From NCBI GenBank assembly GCA_039767595.1, contig JBDNBY010000045.1, positions 1 through 26,054 on the forward strand: DNA of 26,054 nt, read 5' to 3'. The DNA is from JBDNBY01 sp039767595. GTDB lineage: Bacteria > Pseudomonadota > Alphaproteobacteria > Rhodobacterales > Rhodobacteraceae. This document shows, in pieces, positions 1 through 8,071 of the stretch. The notes beneath the pieces are model-generated. The model had not been told where the DNA came from, searched no databases, and saw only the letters and a list, made by a program, of their open reading frames with translations. A program made the translations under genes and the position numbers. The number at the start of each line of letters is the position of its first letter. Position 1 is the stretch's first letter.

Positions 1-1062
1 CGGTCGCTCAACCATATGAGCAAAGAATTTCAAAAGGTTATGACTGATCTCTCAACCGAGCTGAAATCAGTATACAATGCAGATGCTGTCGCACTTGTGC
101 CTGGGGGCGGGACATTTGGCATGGAGGCCGTCGCACGCCAATTCGGCCAAGGGGCCGATGTCCTTGTCGTGCGCAATGGATGGTTTTCCTATCGTTGGAG
201 CCAAATTTTTGATGCTGCCGCTAACGCAAAATCAACGACCGTCCTCAAGGCGCGGATGATTGGCAATGGCACACTCGCGCCATTTCGCCCCGCCGAAATC
301 GAAGACGTGGTCGCGCAGATCAAAAGCACAAAACCCAATGTCGTCTTTGCCCCGCATGTCGAAACATCGGCCGGTGTGATTTTGCCCGACGACTACATCA
401 CACAAATGGCCGCAGCCGCCCATGAAGTCGGTGCCATCATGGTGCTGGATTGCATTGCATCGGGCTGTGTGTGGGTGGATATGAAGGCCTGCGGCGTTGA
501 TGTTTTGATCTCAGCCCCGCAAAAAGGATGGTCTGCCTCGCCTTCTGCGGGTCTTGTCCTCTTGTCCGAGCGCGCGGTTGAAAAAATGAACGACACAACA
601 TCAGACAGTTTTGCCATCGATTTGAAAAAATGGCACAGCATCATGCAAACCTATGAAAATGGCGGTCATGCCTATCACGCCACGATGCCGACAGATGCCC
701 TTCGGGCGTTTCGCGACACAGTGATGGAAACTCGCGATTACGGCTATCAAAAGCTCAAAGACGCGCAATGGGAACTGGGCAATCGCGTGCGCGACTATTT
801 GGCCGATAAAGGCATCCAATCCGTTGCCGCCACAGGATTTACTGCGCCAGGCGTTGTCGTCAGCTACACCAATGATCCCAACATCCAAAACGGGTCAAAA
901 TTCTCGGCCAAAGGCATGCAAATCGCCGCCGGTGTGCCACTGGCCTGCGATGAACCCGAAGAGTTCAAAACCTTCCGGCTGGGTCTCTTTGGCTTGGACA
1001 AGCTGTACGATGTGGACAGCACAATGACCCGCCTCACCCGCGTCCTGGACGACGTTCTTTAA
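1..1062 (+). CDS. Class-V PLP-dependent aminotransferase (alanine-glyoxylate type), 5' partial
   Basis: Fold-type I aminotransferase of the class-V family (alanine/serine-glyoxylate and phosphoserine aminotransferases, cysteine desulfurases). The frame is open from base 1 through the ATG at 16, and the five codons before that ATG (RSLNH) read like family sequence, so the true start probably lies outside the window and some 20-30 residues are missing. Counting from the ATG at 16: a glycine-rich phosphate-binding turn PGGGTFGMEA (29-38), HVETSAG (114-120), the aspartate that contacts the PLP ring nitrogen in VLDCIASG (D145), and the Schiff-base lysine in SAPQKGW (K170). The C-terminal small domain is complete and ends at TAA. 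The amino donor and acceptor cannot be read from sequence; glyoxylate or pyruvate is the family expectation. It stands alone, with 254 bases before the next gene. Confidence 0.85.
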   Translation, partial: RSLNHMSKEFQKVMTDLSTELKSVYNADAVALVPGGGTFGMEAVARQFGQGADVLVVRNGWFSYRWSQIFDAAANAKSTTVLKARMIGNGTLAPFRPAEIEDVVAQIKSTKPNVVFAPHVETSAGVILPDDYITQMAAAAHEVGAIMVLDCIASGCVWVDMKACGVDVLISAPQKGWSASPSAGLVLLSERAVEKMNDTTSDSFAIDLKKWHSIMQTYENGGHAYHATMPTDALRAFRDTVMETRDYGYQKLKDAQWELGNRVRDYLADKGIQSVAATGFTAPGVVVSYTNDPNIQNGSKFSAKGMQIAAGVPLACDEPEEFKTFRLGLFGLDKLYDVDSTMTRLTRVLDDVL

Positions 1063-1096
1063 TATGCCGAAATAGATTGATGCGGAACATTCAATA

Positions 1097-1111
1097 ATAG
1101 ATCGCATCTAT
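1097..1111. repeat. Perfect short inverted repeat in intergenic gap
   Basis: ATAGAT-CGC-ATCTAT, six-base arms and a three-base loop, lies 35 bases after the aminotransferase stop in an AT-rich gap (1063-1316). A second weak dyad (ATGC, nine bases, GCAT, then five T) follows at about 1114-1135. Together they could be a weak terminator or an operator for the wzz-like gene. I cannot tell which, and the first arm pair is not followed by a T run. Nothing else is recognisable in this gap apart from a -10-like TATACT at 1291-1296 in front of the wzz-like gene. Confidence 0.3.
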
Positions 1112-1316
1112 GATATGCTTATATTATGCATTTTTCATTAGATGCAATTATAAACGCCGAACAGTTAACCATGGGTTGATGTTGAACCTGTGACATTCCG
1201 CACTGCGCGGATGCCCCGCAACACTAACCGCCGTATAAAATGCACCATTGCCTTCAAAGCTTGATACACTTTCGGCATTTTGGGAATGAATATACTGTCG
1301 GTTCAGAGGACCTATT

Positions 1317-2749
1317 ATGAACGATACACCTGCTTCGGACGAAATTGACCTTACAGAGCTATTCTCAACATTGTGGAATGCAAAATGGCTGATTTTTTGG
1401 TGACAGCGGGCGCAGTATTTGCCACAGCGGTCTTGCTCTCAGTCTCCGCTTTGCAAAAAAATGATACGAAATACGTGCAAAGCTACGTCGACATTACAGG
1501 AATTACCGACGCGCAATATCCCAACGGCATGTCATTTTCGCCAACGGATCTCACATCTTCAGATATTGTCTCAAGACTGTTGGAAGCCTATCCAGCCCTG
1601 GATCTAGAGACCATGAGCGAAAGTATTCGCGCAGAATATGGCCATCCTGGCTCGAGGGCGCTGCGGAGCGAGTGGAATGCAGCACTGAAACAAGCGCAGG
1701 ACAACGATGCCTCGATTGAGCAAATTCAAGAGCTGAACCAAACCTATCAAAATGAATTGACGCGGCTGAATTCAGGTTCAATCTCTATTTCTATCACGCA
1801 CCGCGCTTTGGGTGTGAATGAAGCTACCGCAATCTCGATCGCTCAAGATCTCCCAAGAATGTGGCAAACTGTCTTTGTCTAAAAACACAAAGTGGCGCTG
1901 CCACCGTCGATTGCAAATATTGATACGCGAAACGTACCGAAGGGCATTACATCTCCCAGTGATCTGTTGCTCATTCAGCTTTATGTCGAAAGGCTCAAAA
2001 GGGCCCTCAGCGTGGTAATGGAAACTCCAAGGTTGGCGACATTGCAATCGCCCAGCGGCTACAATGCAGAGCAGCTGTTATTCGATGCCGACCGGTTCCT
2101 CAAATTTCAACTGAACCCCGTCATGGCCGCTGAATTGAATCAAAATGATCCGCTTGTTCAATCTCGCCTGCGCATGTTTAGCCTCGAAAAGCGGCGGCTT
2201 GAGAGTATCAAAGCCAATGTGAGCCAAAGCATAAACGAATTAACAACACTCCAAAATGCGTCTGTCGGGCGTGTTAATGGACAGCAAGGGTCAAATGAGG
2301 CACAATCGTCACAACTTGCGTTGAATAAGGATGCTTTATCGTCCGTCATCAACCTTGCTCAAAAGGCGCAGCTCAATGACTATCTCGTCGAACTTTTCAC
2401 TAAATCGGATGAGCTTGCGACCCAATTGGCCGACATTGACATGGAAGTTGGCAAGCTGACATTTGAGCGATTTGAGGGAGTGACCGTTGATTTATCTATG
2501 ATTACAGCTGAACTAAACAGCCTGATTACTGAGTTTGACCTTCTCATGGACGTTTGGACCAATGAAAGCCTGCGTGCATCTCAAGAAATGTACAAGGTCG
2601 CCGTTCCAGCGCAGCTATATGGGAATGAGCTTGAGTTCAACGAACGCTCTGCCCTCATGCTGGCGTTGGCGACGGTTCTTGGTCTATTCGTCGCCATGGC
2701 AATCGCACTCATCAGCGCCTCGGTAAGACAGAAAAACAAAGCCGCCTGA
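1317..2749 (+). pseudogene. Wzz-like polysaccharide chain-length determinant, broken by frameshift and nonsense codon
   Basis: Polysaccharide co-polymerases sit in the inner membrane and set O-antigen or exopolysaccharide chain length. The start is ATG 1317, with AGAGGA at 1305-1310. The reading begins MNDTPASDEIDLTELFSTLW, typical of a Wzz N-terminus, enters the first membrane segment, and stops at TGA 1401-1403 after 28 codons. One extra T in the T6 run 1393-1398 would join it to the frame that continues the membrane segment (VTAGAVFATAVLLSV) and the periplasmic domain. That frame meets an in-frame TAA at 1880-1882, then stays open to 2749 through a helix-rich, probably coiled-coil region and a C-terminal membrane segment (ALMLALATVLGLFVAMAIAL) with a basic tail. 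The restored protein would be about 477 residues with the two-membrane-segment Wzz architecture. Total length is 3n+2, as expected for one lost base. The GTG at 1892 has no visible ribosome site, so reinitiation looks unlikely. Confidence 0.8.
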
Positions 2750-2965
2750 ACGCAGTCATTCAAGAGTAAGGCGAGTATTTCGGACAGTGTCTCTGCCTGC
2801 TTCTGATGTGAGTGGTATGCACACTTGATCTTGCACGACTAGATGGTTCCCAAGAATAACAAACGCTCGTTTTACGAGGTTTCTACAAGACTTGGGCGAG
2901 CACGGTCGTTTTAGTGTTCCACCCTATGGCGAACGCTATACAAACATCTGAATGAGAGAAGGTTT

Positions 2966-3052
2966 TGGTGCGGTCGAGAAGACTCGAACTTCCACTCCGG
3001 TTAAAGAACAGCGACCTCAACGCTGCGCGTCTACCAATTCCGCCACGACCGC
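2966..3052 (-). tRNA. tRNA-Leu(GAG)
   Basis: Read on the minus strand this is an 87-base class II tRNA with encoded CCA. The acceptor stem is GCGGTCG/CGACCGC, discriminator A. The D-arm TGGCGGAATTGGTAGACGC closely matches bacterial leucine tRNAs. The anticodon stem is CAGCG/CGCTG with loop TTGAGGT, so the anticodon is GAG (plus-strand 3016-3018) and reads CUC/CUU. A long variable arm follows, and then a T-loop TTCGAGT on a five-pair stem with one G-U. The gene lies between the broken wzz-like gene and lipB, on the opposite strand. No clear terminator is visible after its 3' end. Confidence 0.97.
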
Positions 3053-3079
3053 ACTGTCTTGGTGGTGGGGCGTACTTAC

Positions 3080-3108
3080 TGATTATTTTTCCCACTGTGA
3101 AGAGGCAA
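3080..3108 (-). promoter_or_regulatory. Probable sigma-70 promoter of tRNA-Leu
   Basis: On the minus strand TTGCCT (plus 3103-3108) and TAATCA (plus 3080-3085) are separated by exactly 17 bases. This would start transcription some 20 bases before the mature tRNA 5' end at 3052, a sensible leader length. Assigned by eye. Confidence 0.45.
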
Positions 3109-3241
3109 AATGCATTTTATTTCTTTTTTCATCTCAGGATCATCGCATCTGTAGAGGAGACTGGCCGAGGCCAATAAGAACTGCATATTGGCAAGCCGCA
3201 TTAGAACGCTTAGATACGTCCCACCAACATAGGACATAGAA

Positions 3242-3892
3242 ATGGTTGATTGGCTCCATAGCGCATCTGTACAAGACTACCCGCAAGCCTTGGCTTGGAT
3301 GGAGGAGCGTGCGGCGCAGATCTCTGCCGGCACTGCGCCAGAGGCGATTTGGCTGCTCGAGCATCCTTCATTATATACTGCCGGCACCTCGGCGGATCCG
3401 GCCGATTTGCTCAAACCCGATCAATTCGATGTGTTTCAAACAGGACGCGGCGGTCAATATACGTATCATGGACCGGGGCAGCGGGTGATTTATGTCATGC
3501 TTGATCTGAAAAAACGTGGCGGTGATATTCGCAAATTCGTCCAAGAGTTAGAGCATTGGGTGATCGCAACTCTGGGCGAGTTTGGTGTCACAGGTCACAT
3601 TCGCGACGGCCGCGTCGGCGTATGGGTTGAACGCCCTGACAAGGCCGCCACAATTCCAGGACAGATCGCTGAGGATAAAATCGCCGCCATTGGCATTCGC
3701 GTGCGCAAATGGGTCAGTTTTCATGGCATATCAATTAATGTTGAGCCGGATTTGACGCATTTTGACGGCATCGTGCCGTGTGGCTTGTCGCAATACGGTG
3801 TAACGAGCCTTGTTGATTTGGGCCTGCCGGTGGCTATGGATGACGTGGATGTCGCCCTGCGCAAGACCTGCCCCTTCGAGGCCATGCCCTAA
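3242..3892 (+). CDS. lipB: Lipoyl(octanoyl) transferase LipB
   Basis: Moves the octanoyl group from octanoyl-ACP to the lipoyl domains of 2-oxoacid dehydrogenases and GcvH, the first step of protein lipoylation in the cytoplasm. The protein is 216 residues, normal for the family. Visible landmarks: RGGQYTYHGPGQ (69-80, substrate-pocket RGG and HGPGQ), the catalytic lysine in KIAAIGIRVRKW (K146), SFHG (159-162), and the acyl-carrying cysteine in GIVPCGLSQYGVTSL (C180). Start ATG 3242 is preceded by AGGA at 3231-3234 with seven bases between. It appears to be a single transcription unit between the divergent tRNA-Leu and ctaD. LipA is not in the window. Confidence 0.96.
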   Translation: MVDWLHSASVQDYPQALAWMEERAAQISAGTAPEAIWLLEHPSLYTAGTSADPADLLKPDQFDVFQTGRGGQYTYHGPGQRVIYVMLDLKKRGGDIRKFVQELEHWVIATLGEFGVTGHIRDGRVGVWVERPDKAATIPGQIAEDKIAAIGIRVRKWVSFHGISINVEPDLTHFDGIVPCGLSQYGVTSLVDLGLPVAMDDVDVALRKTCPFEAMP

Positions 3893-4002
3893 AAAACGTA
3901 TGCATTTGCATGCATGCGACAAAGCGTCCCTTCAATAATGGCCAAAAGGCGCATTTTGGGCATTTGCCGTTTGAAATCCCTATGCTAGAGAAGGGCCATG
4001 TG

Positions 4003-4018
4003 ACTCTGTACGCAGAGT
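4003..4018 (+). promoter_or_regulatory. Stem-loop in the ctaD 5' leader
   Basis: ACTCTG-TACG-CAGAGT, a perfect six-pair stem with a four-base loop, ends 25 bases before the ctaD start and 14 before its GAGGAGG ribosome site, and runs into TTTT. A possible -10 element (TATGCT, 3981-3986) lies just upstream, which would place the hairpin near the mRNA 5' end. It may stabilise the message or tune translation; this is inference. Confidence 0.3.
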
Positions 4019-4043
4019 TTTAGAGCAACTTGAGGAGGCCAAC

Positions 4044-5717
4044 ATGGCAGACGCAGCCATTCATAGCCACGATCATGAGGACAACCGTGATTTCTTCACG
4101 CGGTGGTTTATGTCAACAAACCACAAAGATATTGGTATTTTGTACCTTGTCACCTCGGCCATCGTCGGTTTTGTTTCAGTACTATTTACCGTTTACATGC
4201 GCATGGAGCTTATGGAGCCAGGCGTACAGTACATGTGCCTTGAAGGCGCGCGCATGGTCGCCGACTCGGCCGCGACATGTACCCCAAACGGCCATTTGTG
4301 GAATGTGATGATCACCGCGCACGGCGTCTTGATGATGTTTGTAGTTGTGATCCCTGCCCTCTTTGGCGGCTTTGGTAACTACTTCATGCCCCTTCAAATC
4401 GGTGCGCCAGACATGGCCTTCCCGCGTTTGAATAACTTGTCCTACTGGATGTATTTCGCGGCCTGTGCCTTGGCGATTTCATCTGTATTTGCCCCTGGCG
4501 GCAATGACCAAGCGGGTACGGGTGTTGGCTGGGTTCTCTATCCACCGCACTCGACCCAAGAGACAGGGTTCGCTTTGGATCTCGCGATCTTTGCGGTTCA
4601 CGTGTCAGGTGCATCATCCATTCTTGGCGCGATCAACATGATCACGACATTCTTGAACATGCGGGCCCCGGGCATGACATTGTTCAAAGTGCCGCTTTTC
4701 GCGTGGTCGATTTTCGTAACATCATGGTTGATTTTGCTTGCCCTGCCAGTTTTGGCCGGCGCGATCACGATGCTTTTGACAGACCGTAACTTTGGAACCA
4801 CGTTCTTTGATCCAGCCGGTGGCGGTGATCCCGTGCTCTATCAGCATATTCTATGGTTCTTTGGTCACCCAGAAGTGTATATCATCATCCTTCCAGGGTT
4901 CGGTATTATCTCGCACATCATCGCGACATTCTCGCGCAAGCCTGTGTTTGGTTACCTTCCTATGGTCTGGGCGATCATCGCGATTGGTGTTTTGGGCTTC
5001 CTTGTTTGGGCGCACCACATGTACACCGTTGGCATGTCGCTGACGCAGCAGTCATATTTTATGTTGGCCACGATGGTGATCGCGGTACCAACAGGTGTGA
5101 AGGTCTTTTCATGGATTGCCACAATGTGGGGTGGATCGATTGAATTCAAAGTGCCGATGGTTTGGGCCTTTGGCTTCCTCTTCCTCTTCACCGTTGGCGG
5201 TGTGACAGGGATCGTTCTTGCCCAAGCGGGTGTAGACCGTGCATATCACGACACATATTACGTTGTGGCGCACTTCCACTATGTGATGTCACTGGGTGCC
5301 GTCTTTGCGATCTTTGCTGGGATTTATTTCTACTTCAGCAAAATGACAGGTCGCGAGATCCCGTCATGGATGGGTCACTTGCACTTCTGGATGTTCTTCA
5401 TCGGTGCCAACGTGACGTTCTTCCCGCAGCACTTCTTGGGTCGTCAGGGCATGCCACGTCGCTACATCGACTATCCTGAAGGGTTTGCATTCTGGAACTA
5501 TATCTCAAGCTGGGGCGCCTTCTTGTCCTTCGCATCATTCGTCTTCTTCTTCTTTGCTGTTGTTTACGCTCTGCTCGCAGGCCGTCGCAACACAGCCGAG
5601 AACCCATGGAACGAATATGCAGATACGCTTGAGTGGACGCTTCCATCGCCTCCACCAGAGCACACGTTTGAAATTCTTCCAAAGCAAGAAGATTGGGACA
5701 AAGGCCACGCGCATTAA
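4044..5717 (+). CDS. ctaD: Cytochrome c oxidase subunit I, aa3 type
   Basis: Catalytic subunit of the aa3 terminal oxidase: takes electrons from cytochrome c, reduces O2 to water and pumps protons across the inner membrane. Its 557 residues carry the usual 12 membrane segments. Heme a ligands H94 and H412, heme a3 ligand H410, and CuB ligands H275, H324 and H325 are present. Y279, which cross-links to the CuB histidine, is in GHPEVY; the D-channel D123 (GAPDM) and K-channel K353 (GVKVF) are also there. Spacing matches the Paracoccus enzyme with an offset of one. The ribosome site GAGGAGG (4032-4038) is one of the strongest in the window, fitting high expression. ctaC, ctaB, ctaG and ctaE are not adjacent, as is common in Rhodobacterales where ctaD stands alone. 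It ends in a clear terminator. Confidence 0.99.
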   Translation: MADAAIHSHDHEDNRDFFTRWFMSTNHKDIGILYLVTSAIVGFVSVLFTVYMRMELMEPGVQYMCLEGARMVADSAATCTPNGHLWNVMITAHGVLMMFVVVIPALFGGFGNYFMPLQIGAPDMAFPRLNNLSYWMYFAACALAISSVFAPGGNDQAGTGVGWVLYPPHSTQETGFALDLAIFAVHVSGASSILGAINMITTFLNMRAPGMTLFKVPLFAWSIFVTSWLILLALPVLAGAITMLLTDRNFGTTFFDPAGGGDPVLYQHILWFFGHPEVYIIILPGFGIISHIIATFSRKPVFGYLPMVWAIIAIGVLGFLVWAHHMYTVGMSLTQQSYFMLATMVIAVPTGVKVFSWIATMWGGSIEFKVPMVWAFGFLFLFTVGGVTGIVLAQAGVDRAYHDTYYVVAHFHYVMSLGAVFAIFAGIYFYFSKMTGREIPSWMGHLHFWMFFIGANVTFFPQHFLGRQGMPRRYIDYPEGFAFWNYISSWGAFLSFASFVFFFFAVVYALLAGRRNTAENPWNEYADTLEWTLPSPPPEHTFEILPKQEDWDKGHAH

Positions 5718-5738
5718 TCCCGCATAACACAATGCTTC

Positions 5739-5768
5739 AAAAGGGCCTCCATTTGGGGGCCCTTTTTT
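5739..5768 (+). terminator. Rho-independent terminator of ctaD
   Basis: Twelve-pair stem (5739-5750 with 5755-5766, one T-G pair) with loop ATTT, GC-rich in the middle and flanked by A and T runs ending in TTTTTT (5763-5768). It lies 21 bases after the ctaD stop. This is the strongest intrinsic terminator in the window, and its symmetrical A/T flanks could also stop transcription from the other strand. Confidence 0.9.
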
Positions 5769-5797
5769 ACATGCCCCCACATGCGACAAAATGGTAT

Positions 5798-5825
5798 TTG
5801 ACGAAAGACACGCACGGCGTACATT
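5798..5825 (+). promoter_or_regulatory. Possible promoter of the DUF2244 gene
   Basis: TTGACG (5798-5803) and TACATT (5820-5825) are separated by 16 bases, about 30 bases before the preferred start ATG 5858 and downstream of the ctaD terminator, where a new promoter is needed. Another TTGAC at 5825-5829 has no good partner. Weak evidence, by eye. Confidence 0.3.
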
Positions 5826-5857
5826 TGACCAAGCTTAGTCATTTAATAGATCACATC

Positions 5858-6337
5858 ATGCCCTACCGTTGGACGTATAATTCCGATCACTCACCTGCTC
5901 AGCTTGATTTATGGGCGCATAATGCCCTCGCCCCGCGCTGGCTGGCGATCACTGTGCTATCGACGCTTTTTGCGATTTCTATCCCATTGTTTATGGTCTT
6001 GGGAACCATCGCATTTTGGGGATTGCTGCCCTTTGTGATTGGCACCGTTGGTGCATTGTGGTTCGGCCTAGAGCGAAACCAAAAACAGCGCTCTATGTAT
6101 GAAACAATGTGGTTTGGCGACGATAATGTCACATTGCGGCACACCCCCGTCCAAGGCGACCCGCTGGAGTGGGACTGCAATCGATATTGGGCCAAAGTCA
6201 ACATATACGAGAATAACGGCCCGCTTCGGGATTATGTAACGTTGCGTGGAAATGGCCGCGAAGTGCAAATCGGCGCGTTTTTAACGGATGAAGAACGCCG
6301 CGCTCTGTACGGTGATCTCAAGCGGCATTTGACATAG
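5858..6337 (+). CDS. DUF2244 family membrane protein
   Basis: 159 residues beginning MPYRWTYNSDHSPAQLDLW. Two hydrophobic segments (about 28-50 and 53-70) form a membrane hairpin, followed by a soluble C-terminal half with conserved-looking features such as WFGDD, the basic-aromatic NRYWAKV and LRGNGREVQIG, ending in a basic helix. This is the architecture of the alphaproteobacterial DUF2244 family, whose function is not established. The frame is open upstream to about 5693, but that stretch overlaps the end of ctaD and its terminator, so ATG 5858 is preferred; no strong ribosome site is visible. Its position after ctaD is suggestive of a link with respiration, but the terminator separates the two transcripts. 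Confidence 0.8.
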   Translation: MPYRWTYNSDHSPAQLDLWAHNALAPRWLAITVLSTLFAISIPLFMVLGTIAFWGLLPFVIGTVGALWFGLERNQKQRSMYETMWFGDDNVTLRHTPVQGDPLEWDCNRYWAKVNIYENNGPLRDYVTLRGNGREVQIGAFLTDEERRALYGDLKRHLT

Positions 6338-6393
6338 AAGTCCCGTAAAAGTTTACCCTTGCACATCGCGTCAATCCCTTGTTGAACTGCGTT

Positions 6394-7458
6394 ATGTCCA
6401 ACTCTGCGCATATGTCATCTCCGCACGTGACGGCTGTCACATGTGTCAAAAACGAAGGGCCGTTTTTGCTTGAATGGATTGCCTATCATCAGGTGATCGG
6501 CGTCGATACTTTCGTGTTTTATTCCAATGGCTGCGACGATGGCACGGATCACTTGCTTGACCATTTGGCAAAAGCGGGGATCGTCACGCATTTGCCAAAC
6601 CCCGCCCAAGGTCGCCATTATCAGATGGAGGCGCTGTCAGATGCCCAACACCGCCCCGAGCTGCGCCGCGCGCAATGGGTGATGGTGACGGATGTAGATG
6701 AATTCTTGCACATCAAAATCGGTGACGGCCATCTGAGTGATCTGTTCGAGGCCTGTGGCACGCCAGAGGCTCTGTCGATCCCGTTTCAATACTTTGGCAA
6801 TGGTGGGATTGACGCCTATGTCGATGAACCGATCCTGACGCAATTCACTTGGGCCGAAAACCCCGATTTATACGCCGACCACGTGATGAGCGAAGTCAAA
6901 ACCCTCACGCATTACAAATTCCCCCTGCGCTATTATGGGGCGCATCGGCCATTCATGAACGAGCAAAGATTACAAAACAAAAAGATCCCACATTGGACGG
7001 ATGCCTCTGGCCAACAAGTGAATGAGACATTCATCTTTGGCACTCAAAAAGAGCATCGCCGGCAGATCCCCGCTAAAGGCGCGGCGCGCTATGCCAGCCT
7101 GCACCACTACGCCCTGATATCAAAATAAAGCTACCACGTCAAAAATGATCGCGGCGATGTGAACCGAGAAAATAGCGCCTTTGACGCTTCGTATTGGAAC
7201 GAGCGAAACGACTTCGCTTATGAAAATCGTGAAATCTTGCGCCATCTGCCCGCCCTGATGGCACAGATAGGCAGGCTCAAATCCCTCCCCCATGTGGCCA
7301 CGGCCCATGCGGCCTGCGTCGCCAACCATCGCACCAAAATTGACGCATTAAAAACGACACCACAGTATCAAACTTTATGGGATAGCCTGCCTGCGCGCAG
7401 CGTCCCAAGCAGAGCCGAGGCCAACCTCTTCTCCGCTCTGAAAGAGGGGACGACATAA
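6394..7458 (+). pseudogene. GT2/GT92-like glycosyltransferase interrupted by an in-frame stop
   Basis: GT-A-fold glycosyltransferase. Residues counted from ATG 6394: nucleotide-sugar entry motif VTCVKNEGPFLLEW (about 15-28), YSNGCDDGT (43-51) and the metal-binding DVDEF (D100, D102, E103). The frame hits TAA at 7126-7128 after LHHYALISK, then continues open in the same frame to 7458. Alignment by eye with the second glycosyltransferase in this cluster puts the stop inside the conserved NHYALRSRDGYFVK region: SK-stop-SYHVKNDRG matches SRDGYFVKRARG. A change of GAA or CAA to TAA is the simplest explanation. The catalytic half would still be made, lacking about 110 C-terminal residues. ATG 6394 was chosen over TTG 6379; ATG 6412 is also possible. 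The frame ends four bases into the neighbouring sulfotransferase gene, showing former translational coupling. Confidence 0.8.
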
Positions 7459-8071
7459 TCATAAACCTTGGATTGCCAAAATCGGGAACGACAACTTTAA
7501 CACAGGCACTGCGCTCAGCGGGTCTAAACGTTGCTGATTACAAAATACCTTCACCCCAAAATAAAGAGGAGGATATCTTTGTCGGCGAATTGATCTATCA
7601 AGGGTATTTTGATCATATGAACCCGCTGCATCATTTCGACGGTTATGATGCCATTAGCGAAACCAACGTGTTGCGCGACGGAAAAAAGTGCTTTGGCCGC
7701 AAATGGACTACGGCCTATTGACGGTCATTGAAAACCTCTACCCAGAGGTCAAATTCGTCGCAACGACCCGCGATGCCGAAGCAATCTGCGACTCAATGAA
7801 CCGGTGGCGTGGCATGGGAACGCGGCGCTTGCCCAAATTTAACGTCCTGAGCCTCCCTACGGGGTGGGGCACCGAAGATCGCCACAAGCTTTTGTGGATC
7901 ACAGGGCATTATACCGCGTTAGAGTGGTTTTTTGCGGGCCGTCAGAATTTCCTCATGTTGGATGTTTCTGCATCTGACGCGCAATCGCGGCTTAGTGAAT
8001 TTATCGGCCGCGATCTGGCATGGTGGGGCGTCGCCAATGCCAACCGCGCCAAGCGACCAAATGAGCCATGA
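7455..8071 (+). pseudogene. Sulfotransferase family protein, start codon lost and frameshifted
   Basis: PAPS-dependent sulfotransferases transfer sulfate to glycans and other acceptors. The 5'-phosphosulfate loop is visible in INLGLPKSGTTTLTQAL, and a 3'-phosphate-binding-like stretch in ATTRDAEAICDSMNRW. The frame has no ATG, GTG or TTG before the P-loop: the expected start position (7455) reads ATA, five bases after GAGGGG (7444-7449). There the usual ATGA stop/start overlap with the upstream gene has become ATAA, so one G-to-A change would both abolish this start and turn the upstream TGA into TAA. The frame then stops at TGA 7719-7721, while the rest of the domain continues one frame back from about 7688 to 8071. 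One missing base in the A6 run (7682-7687) or the T3 run (7692-7694) explains this; total length is 3n+2. The restored protein is about 205 residues. Confidence 0.75.

Noticed and set aside
1317..1882. Programmed -1 frameshifting in the wzz-like gene
   Set aside because: The T6 run is short, the slip site does not match a standard heptamer, no pseudoknot is evident, and a later in-frame TAA would still prevent a full-length product.
2861..2880. Terminator hairpin CTCGT-TTT-ACGAG near the tRNA 3' side
   Set aside because: Five pairs with no proper T run on either strand; too weak to call.
2883..3095. Minus-strand open frame of 70 codons
   Set aside because: It is the translation of the tRNA-Leu gene and its flanks, a familiar artefact.
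2750..3241. Integrated element or attachment site at tRNA-Leu
   Set aside because: No integrase and no second copy of the tRNA 3' end was seen in the window.
5693..5857. Longer DUF2244 protein starting at TTG 5693
   Set aside because: This stretch is the end of ctaD plus the terminator hairpin; ATG 5858 gives the family-like N-terminus.
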